42,987 nt of DNA from Diphasiastrum complanatum (Eukaryota > Streptophyta > Lycopodiopsida > Lycopodiales > Lycopodiaceae): positions 1-42,987 of the forward strand of contig MU834943.1 of assembly GCA_029204225.1 (NCBI GenBank). Direction: 5' to 3'. The stretch's first letter is position 1. Each line of letters starts with the position of its first letter. Both the position numbers and the translations under genes were made by a program. Of the stretch, positions 29,896 to 39,679 are shown in pieces. Below the pieces are notes generated by a model. The model worked only from the letters and a program-made list of their open reading frames with translations. It did not search any database and was not told the origin of the DNA.

Positions 29896-32800
29896 ATGAC
29901 ATCCATGGGTGGATATATGTTAGAATATAGTGAGAAACTAACTTCCACAAACTATTCCATTTGGAAAGTAAGAATGGAATCACTACTAGTGGTTCATGAT
30001 CTCTTTGATATTGTTTTAGGAGTTGAGGAAGAGCCTCAAGCTCCCCAATAACAACTAAAATACAAGAAGAGGGTTAGATCAGCCCTACATTGCTTGAAGT
30101 TAAATGTAAGCAATGACCTCTTGAAGGAAGTGGCTTCTTGTACCACATCAAAAGAGGCTTGGGATTCACTAACAAACATTTATAAATCCAATAACACTTC
30201 AAGAGGGCTTATGCTAAGAAAGTTGATCTTGCAAAGCATGAGGGGAAGTGGAGAAAATGGACAAGAGTATGTCCTAAGGATAAAATCTTTGAACAAAGAA
30301 TTGGGATCTATAGGAGAGAAGACCCAAGACAATGAGCTAGTACAAGTAATTTTGAATGGATTAGGAGATGAGTTCTCAAATCTAGTTCAATCTTTTGCTA
30401 TTCAAGACCAACTTCCATCAATTAAAAAATTGCATAATGTTCTTGTGGCCGAGGAGAGTAGGATTCTACACCTCAAAACAAGAATGGGATCCTTATCACT
30501 ACATAATGGTGATGAGAAACCAAACTTCACATCTAAAGGCAAAAAAAAGACTCATCCTTTCAAGAAGTTTCAAGGCAAGGAGACCGAGGCAAAGGATGGA
30601 CGATCTACCTCCAAAGAAAAGCAAAAGAACAAAGCCAACCTAAAGTGTTTCTTTTGTGGGAAGAAAGGACACTTTGCTTCCGAATGTTATAAGAAGAAGA
30701 ATGCACAAGGGAGTGAAGATCAAGGAAACCTTGCACAAGGGGAGGATGAAGAGGATGGCTTCAACACATCCTTGATGGTAGCATCTATACCAAGATCAAG
30801 CCAAGAGACATGGTGGATTGATAGTGGGGCTAGTTCCCACACGTCATTCAGCAAGCATTATTTTTCTACTCTACTTTCTTGTAATGATTCTAAGTCAATC
30901 TACACTGCTAGTGATCAAGAATGTAAGATAGATGTCATAGGATCTATTCCATTATGCTTAGGATCATCTAAGAGGATAGATCTTGATAATGTTTTGTATG
31001 TTCCATCCATTACAGAAAACTTGCTTAGTGTTGGTCAGTTAATGGACAATGGACTAGATGTACATTTCAAGAATGGAGTGTGTTCCATCTTGAAAAATGA
31101 TAAGTGCATAGCTAGTGGCATTAAGCAAGGAAGGCTCTTTAAGTTGGATGCTAATGTGGCTATTGAAAGTGTGAATATGATTAGGGAGGAGTTGACTCAA
31201 GTGGAGCTTTGGCACAAAAGATTGGCTCATCCTAATCTTCAATCAATGGAATCCATGGCATCAAAGGAGCTAGCTCTCAGCCTACCAAAAGCTTTCAAGA
31301 AGTGTGGCAAAGTGTGTGAGGCGTGTGGCCTTGCAAATTCACACTAGACTTCCTACAAGAGATCTTTAACAAGATCTACCTCACCTTTAGATCTTATCCA
31401 TTCGGATGTACATACTTTTTCTCATGAAAGTAATGGAGGTGCTTTAATGTATGTGACCTTTATAGATGATTGTACTAGATACACTTGGATTTAATTATTG
31501 CCTAAGAAAAGCCTTGTATATGAAGCTTTTGTAAAGTTTAAGTCTCTAGTGGAAAAGCAACTTAGTTCTTGCATTAAAGTTCTAAAATGTGATAATGGAG
31601 GAGAGTATATCTCCAACAAGGTGAGAGACTTTTGTGAGATCAATGGCATTAAGAGAGAACTCACTTGTCCTTACACCCCCGAACAAAATGGGGTGGCTGA
31701 GAGGAAAAATAGGAGTCTTTGTGAATGTGCAAAGTCTTTAAGACTTGATGCATCTCTACCCATCACTTTTTGGGGGTAGGCCATAACTTGTGCTAATTAC
31801 TTATGTAATAGGCTTCCTAGTAGTGTTACTGGTGGGATCTCACCATTTCAAGATTTGTTTGGCAGTAAGCCCAATGTAAAAGATTTTCAAGTGTTTGGAT
31901 GTATATGTTATGTCCACATTCCTTTGAGAACAAGAAGGAAAGAAGATGCAACTTCCTTCAAAGGAATATTTGTAGGCTATAGTGAGAATAGCAAAGGACA
32001 TAGGATATTTGATCATATTTCAAAGAAAGTAAAAGCTAGCAAGGATGTCTTATTTGATGAATCTCAAAGTTACAAGTTCTCTTTAAATGCATCTAATCTC
32101 TTAGGTGATGAAGATTTTGCAACACTTGAGGAGGAGCCTCTTGAAAATGATCTTTTGCAATATCAAAATCAAGTTCCAAAGGAGCCGAGAAGATCCACAA
32201 GGAGCAAGGCCTAGCGTTCAAGGCTCACATACTTTGAGAAAGAGAAGCAAAGGGAAGACACAACTCCTTCTACCTCTTACTCTTTTCTAACCACAATGCT
32301 TGAAGAGCCATCATGTTATGAAGATGCAAGTAGATCACAAGTTTGGAGAGATGCAATGCAAGTAGAGTTTGATGCTTTGATAGATAATCAAACTTGGAAT
32401 CTTGTACACCTTCCATATGGGAAGAAGCCACTTGCATGTAAGTGGATCTATAGATTAAAGTACAATCAAGATGGATCTATAAGTAAGTACAAACCTAGAT
32501 TGGTTGCTAAGGGGTTTCTTCAAACTAAAGGCATAGATTATGAAGAAACATTTGCTCCTGTAGCAAAGCCTGTAACCATTAGATTGATCATTTGTATTGC
32601 TACTTTATTCAAGTGGAATCTTTATCAAATAGATGTGACAGATGCCTTTTTGAATGGCTACTTGGAGGAGGAAATATACATGTTGCAACCTGAGGGCTTC
32701 ATCAAGGATGGTGAGGAGGACAAGGTTTGCCACTTAAGGAAGAGCCTATATGGCTTGAAGTAAGAACCTAGAGCTTGGTACTCTAGGTTGCATGATTTTC

Positions 32801-32925
32801 TTTACTCTCTTGGCTTTGTGATTAGCTCTTATGAGCCTTCTTTGTACATCAAATGTAATGATGGAAAGATCATCATTTTAGTATTTTATGTTGATGATAT
32901 CATATTGACAAGAAATGACGGTGAA
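29896..32925 (+). pseudogene. Cop-G gag-pol, one frame with six in-frame TAA/TAG codons
   Basis: From ATG 29896 the frame never shifts over about 1010 codons but contains stops at 30049-30051, 31345-31347, 31492-31494, 31777-31779, 32212-32214 and 32761-32763, all TAA or TAG. Domains: Gag (MTSMGGYMLEYSEKLTSTNY), CCHC knuckle CFFCGKKGHFASEC (about codon 250), protease DSGASSH (about 308), integrase HHCC (LWHKRLAHPN ... CEAC), core motifs HSDVH, CDNGGEYIS and VAERKNR, then RT with CKWIYRLKYNQDGS, QIDVTDAFLNGYLEEE and YVDDIILTRND near 32890. The conserved-context stop at 32761 stands where copia RT almost always has Gln in YGLKQ. The element is dead unless the stops are read through. Confidence 0.92.
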
Positions 32926-33499
32926 TGTGAAAGATTTCAGATCCTTAAGATCCAATCTACTTGAATGATCTTTGGTTAGAAAGAGAAATACACTATCAAT
33001 TTCACCAATGTAGAAAAATCAGCATCTACACACAATTTGAGATGCAAACACTAATAGAACTTGATCAAACTTGAATGAGATGATTATGTACTGTTGCTGT
33101 CCGTACAAAACCAGCAAGCTCCTGTATTTCACACGTGTGGATCCAAAAATAACAAATATAGATCATTCTACACATAAAATTGCAAGCAATCACCAAGATA
33201 GTGCACCAATGGATAGTAGAACCCAAGAGAACCATGTATAAGCATGAAATGAGATAGAGAAGAGAGAATATGACTCTCTCCACGAGTTACATCCTTTTAT
33301 AGCAGGTCCAAACCCTATTTGGCCACTTGGCTTTCCCACCAAAATGCTAACCCTACCAATTTTGGGTCTAGATTCAATGTACCCAACTTATTCAAATTGA
33401 ATCTACTCAAACTCGCATTCTATCTTTCCCACACTTTCAAAAAGTGTTTATTCAAATGAAATTTAGACTAATGAACTTTGAAAAGTCAACCTCTAAGTC
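32926..33499 (-). repeat. Cop-F 3' LTR, missing its first ~80 bp
   Basis: Ends in ATCTTTCACA on the minus strand. It contains a TATAAAAGG box (minus strand, near 33290-33300) and CACACGTGTG (33132-33141). The internal side is fused to the second-frame remnant within GACTT, a 5-bp identity between the two parental sequences. Confidence 0.88.
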
Positions 33500-33811
33500 A
33501 TTGAACAAACTTTGTTTTCCAGATCCATTACTTGATTTTACAGCAAAATAACATCCATCCACTTGCATAGCTCCATGTACACAAGAAGATCCTCCAAAAG
33601 ATGTTCCACTCTTCATAAGAGATCGATACTCAAGATCCATTGCTTGGATCCACTCCTCTTCTTTCCTTGCTTGATCTACACTTGTAGGCTCATACAAAGA
33701 GGTTAGGAAAGCAACATAATTTCCAGAAACCACTTGCTTACCCTTTTGATCATATGTGAGCCTTGAAGGTACTTGTCTTTCTCTTGATGTTCTCCTTGGC
33801 TTTTGACTTGA
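33500..33811 (-). pseudogene. Cop-F second-frame remnant (integrase-RT linker and altered RT start)
   Basis: In frame after the ORF1 stop, it encodes the linker (RQVPSRLTYDQKGKQV, YEPTSVDQARKEEEWI) and then MKSGTSFGGSSCVHGAMQVD, the same non-canonical RT start as Cop-E. It breaks off at KQSLFND, where the deletion enters the 3' LTR. No RT or RNase H catalytic motif is present. Confidence 0.82.
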
Positions 33812-36085
33812 TCAAGGTCCATCATCACCACCGTCCAAAGTAGGATCCTTCTCATCAACATCAAGAATGTTAGAATCATCTACTTTACCATCAATCATGC
33901 TTGAAGACACCTTTGGAATGTTTCCCTCATAAAAAATGACATCTCTACCAACAATCACTTTGTTAGTAGAAGGAATGTAAACCTTGTAGGCTTTACTCAC
34001 CTCACTATATCCAACAAAAATACCTCTTCTTGAAGATGGATCCTCCTTGGTCTTATCATCAAGAGTAATGTTGACATAGCATGTGCATCCAAAGGTTCTT
34101 AGAAAGTTGACACTCGGCCTCCTCTTGAATAGCATCTCAAAAGGTGTCCTTCCATTTAAAATAGCACTCAGCCACCTATTGCACAAGAAATTGGCACACA
34201 ACAAAGCTTGGTCCCAAAATGGTTTGTCAAGATTAGCATTTAACCTCATAGCTTTAGCACTTTCACATAAAGTTCTATTCTTCCTTTCAGCCACTCCATT
34301 TTGTTGTGGGGTCCTTGATGTTGTATACTCCCTCTTGATCCCATGCTCATCACAAAAGGCCTTGAACTTGTTAGATATGTACTCACCACCATTGTCACCT
34401 CTCAAGCACTTGATCTTTGTGGATAATTGGTTCTCCCTTGCATTCTTGAACTTGACAAAGACATCATACACTTCATCCTTGCTCTTTAGTAGATAGATCC
34501 AACAAAATCTACTAAAATCATCAATGAATGTTACATACATCTTAGCTCCACTATTTCTAGTTGTAGTAAATCCATGAATATCCGAATGTACAAGTTGAAA
34601 AGGCTTTGTAGATCTAGAAATAGATCTAGTATAAGGTAGTCTATGTGACTTAGACAAAACACAAGACTCACAAACATGCTTGTCATTACTTAAGGAACTT
34701 GGAAGACCAATCACAACCTTCTTCCTTGCCATTACCTCCAATGACTTGAAGTTGAGGTGTCCCATCCTTTTGTGCCAAAACTCTTGAATAGAAATTTGCT
34801 CCCTTGCAACACATCCAACTTGGTTAGCAATAACATACGCATCAAGTTTGAACAACTTCCCTTGTCTTTTACCTTTTCCAATCAAGACATCCTTCCCTTT
34901 AATCAAACAAGCATCTCCATTAAACTCCACCTTGAGGCCCTTACTTAGCATTTGACTCACACTAAGCAAATTGTTGGTAATAGATGGAATAAACAAGACA
35001 TCCTCCAAATGAAGATTCCTATTTGTAAAGAGAGAAATAGGAATTGTGCCAATCCCTTTGATTGCACACTCACCATCATTGGCCGTGTAGATCACCCTCT
35101 TGTCATCTCCATATGCCAACAAAGAAGTGAAGTACTCTTTGTGAAAGGTCATGTGCGAACTTGCTCCACTATCAATCCACCAAAGATCTAGATCTCCATC
35201 ATTAGCAAGCATACATGAAGACCTCACAAAAGCATCATCATTTGCATCGTGCACATCCAAACCATCCTCATCAAGAGTAAGATTACCTTGCTTGTTTCCT
35301 TGATCTCTCTTCTTCTTGTAGCACTCACTTGCAAAGTGTCCTTTGATGCCACAATAGAAGCACTTGAGCTTTGATCTATCCTTATTTTTTCCACTTGAAG
35401 AAGCATCCACTTGATCTTGCCCTTTAGACCACTTGCTTTTGATTTTGCCCTTGAATTTGCCTTTTGTGAACATAGCATCTTCTTGAAGTGTCGATGTAGA
35501 TCCACCTCTTGCTTGAAGCCTATATTCCTCATTGATCAAGATCTCTTGAAGATCCATCAAAATTGGCAAAGTCTTTTGAATAGCAATACTTTGAACAATG
35601 TTAGCATGAGCATCCAACAAGCCATTAAGAATCACTTGAATAAGCTCTCCTTCCTTAATGCTTTCATCTATGCAAGCTAACTCATCATTCAATGCTTTCA
35701 TTCTCAAAACAAAAGTACTTGGACTTTCTTCATTCTTTTGCAAACAAGAAAAGATTTGCCTTCTTAGAGTCAACACTCTAGAAGTAGACTTGGATTCATA
35801 AAGCTTCTTCAATGAATTCCAAGCTTCCAAAGATGATGTGCACTTACCAACTTCCTTGAGAAGTTCATTGGTAACATTCATCTTTATCATGTGTAGAGCC
35901 TTTTTGGCCCTCTTGTCATATCTCAATTGATCTTGTTGTGCTGCTGGTCTCTCCTCCAGACCTACAACAATATCCAGAACATCATTCATCTCAAGAAGTG
36001 ACTCCATCCTCACTTTCCATAATGAATAGTTACTTGAGGTAAGCCTATCATTGGCTTCCAACATGACTCCAATTGAGGTTGCCAT
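33812..36085 (-). CDS. Cop-F ORF1: Gag-protease-integrase polyprotein (757 aa)
   Basis: An unbroken frame starting MATSIGVMLEANDRLTSSNY. It has Gag (about 1-235); a CCHC knuckle CFYCGIKGHFASEC near 240-254; protease DSGASSHM near 304; an integrase zinc domain (FWHKRMGH ... CESC) near 435-475; and an integrase core with HSDIHGF near 502, GDNGGEYIS near 563 and VAERKNR near 597. The integrase C-terminal linker ends in VVGRDVIFYE. All catalytic residues are present. It stops at TGA (33812-33814) after DGGDDGP, exactly where Cop-E has TAA, so the ORF is naturally closed before RT. It could supply Gag, protease and integrase, but RT/RNase H would have to come from another copia. It is the second-best preserved coding unit in the window. 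Confidence 0.9.
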   Translation of the reverse strand: MATSIGVMLEANDRLTSSNYSLWKVRMESLLEMNDVLDIVVGLEERPAAQQDQLRYDKRAKKALHMIKMNVTNELLKEVGKCTSSLEAWNSLKKLYESKSTSRVLTLRRQIFSCLQKNEESPSTFVLRMKALNDELACIDESIKEGELIQVILNGLLDAHANIVQSIAIQKTLPILMDLQEILINEEYRLQARGGSTSTLQEDAMFTKGKFKGKIKSKWSKGQDQVDASSSGKNKDRSKLKCFYCGIKGHFASECYKKKRDQGNKQGNLTLDEDGLDVHDANDDAFVRSSCMLANDGDLDLWWIDSGASSHMTFHKEYFTSLLAYGDDKRVIYTANDGECAIKGIGTIPISLFTNRNLHLEDVLFIPSITNNLLSVSQMLSKGLKVEFNGDACLIKGKDVLIGKGKRQGKLFKLDAYVIANQVGCVAREQISIQEFWHKRMGHLNFKSLEVMARKKVVIGLPSSLSNDKHVCESCVLSKSHRLPYTRSISRSTKPFQLVHSDIHGFTTTRNSGAKMYVTFIDDFSRFCWIYLLKSKDEVYDVFVKFKNARENQLSTKIKCLRGDNGGEYISNKFKAFCDEHGIKREYTTSRTPQQNGVAERKNRTLCESAKAMRLNANLDKPFWDQALLCANFLCNRWLSAILNGRTPFEMLFKRRPSVNFLRTFGCTCYVNITLDDKTKEDPSSRRGIFVGYSEVSKAYKVYIPSTNKVIVGRDVIFYEGNIPKVSSSMIDGKVDDSNILDVDEKDPTLDGGDDGP

Positions 36086-36657
36086 GTAGCAATGACCTGA
36101 TCTTCTCTTTCAACCTATTTCAATGCACAAAGCACTCCTTTGAACAACAACAAATGCTTTCAAAAGAAATCACCAAGATTTGAAACTATCTCACAAATTC
36201 TCTTCTAGCACTTATCCAAGCAAATCAACACATAGAATCATGGAATCTTGATCAACCTATGATCTATCCTCAATCTAATGACTTTTGCCACTTCCTAGGA
36301 TTGAAATACACTCAAATGCAGTCTAGCAACCTCACTATCTAGAGATCCAATCAAAATTAGGGTTTTGACAAAATCACAAATTATTGACTATTCCAAATCT
36401 ACATGCAAATGCTGAAAATTTGATATGCAATCTATAAGCCACCACTTAGGCTGAACCAATGATCCAAAAATCGGCCAAATCCAGCATGTGAATTCAAAAA
36501 ACGGAATTGAACAAGTATATTGACCTATTTAGTGTTTTGATCTACAAAAGCAAAAAATCCGATTTTGGTGTAGAATCCTCTCTAGCATGCTCTAGACTTG
36601 ATATTTTCACCAGATCATTGATAGATCTGATTTCCTCCTTTATAACCTGAAACACAA
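36086..36657 (-). other. Cop-F 5' leader
   Basis: Non-coding, homologous to the Cop-E leader (17633-18218). Confidence 0.7.
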
Positions 36658-36669
36658 GCTCTGATACCA
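36658..36669 (-). other. Cop-F primer-binding site
   Basis: The minus strand reads TGGTATCAGAGC next to the LTR end TTTCACA. Confidence 0.9.
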
Positions 36670-36983
36670 TGTGAAAGATTTCAGATCCTTAAGATCCAAT
36701 CTACTTGAATGATCTTTGGTTAGAAAGAGAAATACATTATCAATTTCACCAATGTAGAAAAATCAGCATCTACACACAATTTGAGATGCAAACACTAATA
36801 GAACTTGATCAAACTTGAATGAAATGATTATGTACTATTGCTGTCTGTACAAAACCAACAAGCTACTGTATTTCACACGTGTGGATTCAAAAATAGCAAA
36901 TATAGATCATTCTACACATAAAATTTCTAGCAATCGCCAAGATAGTGCACCAATGGATAGTAGAACCCAAGAGAACCATGTAT
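36670..36983 (-). repeat. Cop-F 5' LTR, 3' half only
   Basis: Matches 32926-33238 closely, with CACACGTGTG at 36874-36883, then breaks at about 36983 where Cop-I coding sequence starts. The promoter half with the TATA box is missing, so ORF1 has no own promoter at this locus. Confidence 0.87.
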
Positions 36984-38110
36984 CATTTCTCTTGATAATA
37001 CAAGTATCAATATTGAGTTTCACATCAAGGCCACCATCAATAAGTTGGCTAGCACTTATGAGGTTCTTTGTAAGATTAGGCACAAAAAGAACCTTGTTGA
37101 GAGAAAGAGTTTTAGAATACTCCCTATGTCTTCAATATTGCATTCTTGGCCATTTGCTGTATAAATAGTCTTCTTAGCTCCTCCATAAGGCATAGTAGAT
37201 GTGAAGGACTCCTTGGAGCTACACATATGTGAAGATGCTCCACTATCAATGTACCAAGATCCATCTTTCTTGAAAGGTGTAGATGAAAAACTAGAGACCA
37301 TAAAAGATCCCTCTTCATCATTTGCAATATAGACCTCTTTCTCATTTGAAAGGTTGGCTTGTTTGAATTGATTCTTCTTCTTTAAGAGATTTGTAGCATA
37401 GTGCCCCATCTTGCCACAAAAGAAACATTTGATATTCTTCTTCTTCTTCTTTGAGGTAGAAGCATGAGAGGTGTCATCCTCCTCTCCATCTTGGTCTTTA
37501 CCTTTTGCTTTGTCCTTGGAGAAGTGTTGGTGTTAGCTTTTGCTCTTCCCTTTGTGCTTGACAAAAAGATCTTTGCCATCACCATTGTGGTTGAGTGATA
37601 ACTTCTCCATCCTTAATAGCTTGTTCTCATGCCTTGATTCTTCAACCATTAGCACTCCTTGCAAAGCCTCCAAAGTAGGAAGATACTCCTTGATGGCATA
37701 GGATTGGACCATATTCTCATACTCATCTCTCAAGCCATTAAGAATGACTTGGACTAGCTCACTTTGATTTATAGGTCCTCCAATGCAAGAAAGCTCCCTC
37801 CTGTGACTATCCTTTACTCTCAAAACATAATTGGTGACACTCTCATCACTCTTTTGAGAACTTTGAAAGAGTGAGGAGTCTTGAGGTATTCTTGGCCTCA
37901 TAGATTTCTTTGAGAGTATCCCAAGCATCCTTGGCTGATGTGCAAGCACCAATCTCCCTCAAAATCTCATTGGAGACATTCATTTTCATATAATGGAGAG
38001 CCATCCTAGCTCTCTTCTTATACTTTTGTACTTCTTAAAGGACTTGAGGCTCCTTCTCAATCCCAAGTACAATGTCCATCACATCTTGGAGTGTTAGAAT
38101 TGACTCCATA
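36984..38110 (-). pseudogene. Cop-I: gag-protease fragment of a Cop-C-family copia
   Basis: The minus strand reads Gag from MESILTLQDVMDIVLG (about 38108) with a TAA near 38035 and frameshifts near 37870 and 37530. A knuckle follows whose last Cys is lost (CFFCGKMGHYATNLL, near 37430-37385), then protease SWYIDSGASSHMCSSKESF near 37260-37210, and the Gag-pre-integrase segment up to the truncation at 36984. It is close to Cop-C over the protease region (both share SSHMC.SKESF). Gag N-terminus, LTR and the rest of Pol are missing. Confidence 0.85.
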
Positions 38111-38724
38111 CAAGTGTCACAAGCCTATTTACAAGCCTAACTAGTTTAGATTGCATCATAAGTTACTTTTGGCTCAATAGAGGCATTACGTATGGATTTG
38201 ACCAGTTTGCCATATATGTTAATTTTTGGCCCTATCACAATTCTACACCAAGATGCTTGACATAAAAACTTAGGAAACCCCTAAAGCTATGATATATAGC
38301 TTTTATGATTTTCACAATATCCTGATATCTCCACGTATGGATAGGAGAAAGCAGAAAAAGGGAGACTTTTTTTTGCTGATCATTCCCCAAGGCATCCCGT
38401 TGCCTTGAATCCTCCAAGGGAACAAGAAGACATAACCACAACATGTGGCTATCTGATATTCAAACATATTATAGGTCAACCAAACTTCTTATTTTTTGAA
38501 CTCCATTTTACCATAGTGTTCACCAGATCACTAGGGAGGATCTTGACAGTTTATTTAGATTCACACCCGAGGCACTCCAATGCCTTCAAGAGGCTGCTGA
38601 GTATTATCAAAGCCTTTTTTTTGAAGACTTCTTTTTGCTCGCCATACATTCCAAGTGAGTTACAATAATGTCTAAATATTTTCAATTGCTATAACGGATG
38701 TGGGATAGGTACTCTAAATTACAA
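38111..38724. other. Unassigned region
   Basis: No transposon protein recognised. A plus-strand frame at 38405-38668 (MNPPREQEDITTTCGYLIFK...) is open but resembles nothing I know. It could be a decayed repeat or chance. Confidence 0.3.
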
Positions 38725-38890
38725 ATGGGTGAGCCATCTGCTCCCAAACCGATCCCTTAGATAGGACAGACCTCCCGATCAAGAGGCCTAGGAAGCAGCC
38801 AGCCCCCAAGAGGGCCCCGAAGAAAGTCAGGAGGACGGATATCCCAATATCCCCTTCTAATGAAAATGTAGATACTAGGGCCGCTGGATT
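38725..38890. other. GC-rich patch encoding a hydrophobic peptide on the minus strand
   Basis: This patch is markedly richer in G and C than its flanks. On the minus strand a frame gives a Gly/Leu-rich membrane-like segment (SVLLTFFGALLGAGCFLGLL). I do not recognise it. An organelle-derived insertion or a piece of an unrelated repeat are both possible. Confidence 0.3.
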
Positions 38891-38977
38891 TGGTTGTAAA
38901 TACAATTACAACCATTTTGGAAAATCCAGTTAATCTTGTAGATACTTTTCTTCCACATCCTCCTCCCCCGAAAAGTG

Positions 38978-39001
38978 TATATATATATATATATATATAT
39001 T
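38978..39001. repeat. TA dinucleotide microsatellite
   Basis: About twelve uninterrupted TA units after GTG. Confidence 0.95.
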
Positions 39002-39459
39002 TCAACTTCAATAAAAAATTTCAAAGTAAAAGTGGAGTTGGGTCCCTTCACAAGTGAAGAGTGAAGTTTCTTCAAGGTGAAGAAACAGTTCAAAAACAAG
39101 AAAAATCCCTATTTTTGGGTCTATTGTTCGTTTTGGCCCAAACGAAAGGCTATAACCTCCAAACGAAGGGCACCCGGACTGTACCTACAATTACGTACAA
39201 TAAAACAGAGTAATTGCAGTGGAGAAAGTGTTCGGAGTGCAAAAAAAGGTGATTTCACCATTCCACTGGGCACGTAGTTGGGAGTTGACGACTGAGTGCA
39301 TTTCGGAAGGCGACGTTGATTTGGCTTTCAAATTGGTGGAAAAGTGGCGAGTGGCCTAGTAAGGAAAAAAGTGCAGGTCATCATTTTCAACTTTTGACAT
39401 TACAGTTGGCCTCGACATATTGCTTTTATCCTACGGCAGAAGTTTCAAGCAGTTTTGCG
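39002..39459 (+). other. Cop-J leader-like region
   Basis: No open frame that I trust. It includes paired CTTCACAAGTGAAG and AAGTTTCTTCAAGGTGAAG stretches that could fold. It precedes the probable Gag ATG at 39460. The left boundary with the TA repeat is arbitrary. Confidence 0.35.
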
Positions 39460-39679
39460 ATGGCAAACATGGGAGAGTCCATTTTGAGTGAAAGTAGCAA
39501 ATTGGACCAAAAAACATACTGATGGAGAAAGACGTGTGGGAAGTCATCACAGGTGATGAGAGAAGGCCGCCAAATGATGTCGCAAATTTCTGGCGGAACA
39601 GGACAAGGGAAAACCAAAGCAAGCAGGTAACCTTGTCGATGAGGGTGAGATTGAAGACTCTAGCATCTTCATATCTGCA
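39460..39679 (+). pseudogene. Cop-J Gag remnant
   Basis: It begins MANMGESILSESSKLDQKTY. After a frame change it reads MEKDVWEVITGDERRPPNDV, which matches the N-terminal helices of copia Gag. The middle of Gag and any CCHC knuckle are missing. The following KPKQAGNLVDEGEIEDS leads directly into protease. At least one large deletion has removed the capsid core. Confidence 0.72.

Larger units (their letters stand above)
28436..32925 (+). mobile_element. Cop-G: 5' LTR to mid-RT of a copia element
   Basis: Plus strand: LTR, PBS, leader, and a single Gag-Pol frame that ends just after the RT YVDD motif, where it abuts the outer LTR end of Cop-F at 32926. The RT remainder, RNase H and 3' LTR are not in the window. 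Cop-F may have inserted here and later lost its right flank, which would carry the rest of Cop-G away. Confidence 0.85.
32926..36983 (-). mobile_element. Cop-F: sister of Cop-E with intact Gag-protease-integrase but no RT
   Basis: A minus-strand element: partial 5' LTR (36983-36670), PBS, leader, a 757-codon ORF1, a short remnant of the second frame, then a deletion running into the 3' LTR (33499-32926). The LTR parts that can be compared differ at about 11 of 314 positions, mostly transitions. The outer edge at 32926 is a clean LTR terminus; the other end is truncated inside the LTR and joined to Cop-I. Confidence 0.87.

Noticed and set aside
29896-32925. Alternative genetic code with TAR read as glutamine
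   Set aside because: Cop-A, Cop-E, Cop-F and Cop-J end their proteins at normal TAA/TAG/TGA codons, and intact frames in the window use CAA/CAG for Gln. Mutational decay is far simpler.
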